A DNA stretch of 64,000 bases from positions 62,001-126,000 of the forward strand of contig JAPDPT010000002.1 in assembly GCA_034506315.1 (NCBI GenBank), read 5' to 3'. The position numbers were made by a program, and so were the translations under genes. The notes beneath the pieces were generated by a model. That model saw only the letters and a list, made by a program, of their open reading frames with translations, was not told the origin of the DNA and ran no database searches. Below, in pieces: positions 63,662 to 64,000 of this stretch. How positions within the stretch are numbered: the first letter of the stretch is position 1; every line of letters starts with the position of its first letter. This stretch comes from a candidate division KSB1 bacterium. Lineage in GTDB: Bacteria > Zhuqueibacterota > Zhuqueibacteria > Oleimicrobiales > Geothermoviventaceae.

Positions 63662-64000
63662 ATGAGCATCGCTACGGTTGACCTTGCGGTCATTGGCGGC
63701 TACCTGATTGCGGTCACCATACTCGGGTTCTGGTTTGGGTCGCGGATGCGGAGCTCCCACGATTACTTTCTGGGCGGTCGCCGCTTGCCGTGGTGGGCGG
63801 TGAGCCTGTCGATTGTGGCCACGGAGACCAGCACTCTGACCTTTATCGGCGTCCCTGCCCTGGCGTACGCCTCGAACATGGCATTTCTCCAGCTCACGCT
63901 TGGCTATTTTCTCGCCCGCGTAGTGGTCAGCCTTTTGTTCCTTCCCGCCTACTACCGGGGCGATCTCTACACCGCTTACCAGTTTCTGGAGCAGCGTTTG
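63662..64000 (+). CDS. Sodium:solute symporter, N-terminal part (cut by window edge)
   Basis: 113 codons are present. MSIATVDLAVIGGYLIAVTI starts TM1, then SSHDYFLGGRRLPWWAVSLSIVATETSTLTFIG, the SSS signature (DYFLGGR then S-SIVATETS-TFIG), and LAYASNMAFLQLTLGYFLARVVVSLLFLPAYYRGDLYTAYQFLEQR. This is nearer to the sialic acid/galactose (SGLT-like) branch than the symporter at 58323. It starts 59 bp after the M1 peptidase, so it may serve uptake of peptide- or sugar-derived products; not provable here. Confidence 0.9.
   Translation, partial: MSIATVDLAVIGGYLIAVTILGFWFGSRMRSSHDYFLGGRRLPWWAVSLSIVATETSTLTFIGVPALAYASNMAFLQLTLGYFLARVVVSLLFLPAYYRGDLYTAYQFLEQRL

Noticed and set aside
1-64000. CRISPR array, insertion sequence, integrase or toxin-antitoxin pair
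   Set aside because: No regularly spaced repeats, transposase or integrase motifs, terminal inverted repeats, or small two-gene toxin cassettes were seen on either strand.

Overview
The window is a GC-rich bacterial chromosome segment, almost fully coding, with about 47 protein genes, one tRNA and no sign of plasmid, phage or insertion-sequence genes. Gene content points to the FCB side of the bacterial tree: a PorV/PorQ-type outer-membrane protein, a Bacteroidota-like rpoZ, the yicC-gmk-rpoZ-coaBC order, a 31-residue AURKAIP1/COX24-like protein, an M16 peptidase homologue and many signal-peptide barrel or lipoprotein genes. However, most genes carry strong Shine-Dalgarno sites (GGAGG) and the promoters I can read are TTGACA/TATAAT-like with 16-17 bp spacers, unlike true Bacteroidota. 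A candidate or little-cultured FCB lineage (KSB1, Zixibacteria or Calditrichota-like) is my inference; the species cannot be told from here.

Layout. 1-9264 (minus): a long housekeeping run read from a promoter at 9264: yicC, gmk, rpoZ, coaBC, a family-4 uracil-DNA glycosylase, dnaB, rel, an HU protein, ruvX and lnt (cut by the window edge). 9332-17585 (minus): porV-like, mutS, nadK, dxs, xseB, xseA. 17658-22474 (minus): response regulator, hybrid histidine kinase, the tiny COX24-like protein, second HU, sppA, a small barrel protein. 22704-28850 (minus): a trans-sulfuration PLP enzyme, glutamate dehydrogenase, and an NtrC-type regulator with its PAS kinase. 29120-35328 (plus): an Nramp-like transporter lacking canonical motifs and a full-length Lhr helicase. 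35683-37691 (minus): ptb-buk, preceded by a promoter, a 130-nt leader and an intrinsic terminator that together look like a small RNA or attenuator. 38239-41933 (plus): purL (with two fused PurS-like domains) and purQ. 42224-49623 (minus): Crp-type regulator, glycosyltransferase, PlsC-type acyltransferase, UroD-family protein, pgk, malic enzyme. 50015-53040 (minus): Rieske protein, cytochrome b and a nine-haem cytochrome c, a bc-type respiratory complex. 53211-54653 (minus): an M16 homologue lacking the zinc site. 55168-64000 (plus): a DUF4332 helix-hairpin-helix protein, a HerA-like ATPase, a sodium:solute symporter, a lipoprotein fusing a SurA-like and a thioredoxin-like region, tRNA-Leu(CAG), an M1 aminopeptidase and the start of a second symporter.

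Functionally the window combines core information processing (replication, mismatch, uracil and ExoVII repair, stringent response), cofactor and purine synthesis, amino-acid and acyl-phosphate catabolism (Gdh, methionine/cystathionine lyase, Ptb-Buk, malic enzyme) and a quinol-oxidising complex using a multihaem cytochrome. I found no CRISPR array or recognised defence island. The least ordinary items are the leader RNA upstream of buk, the Rieske/cytochrome b/nonahaem trio, the HhH protein plus HerA-like ATPase, the orphan zinc-less M16 protein, and several enzymes whose signature residues are changed.
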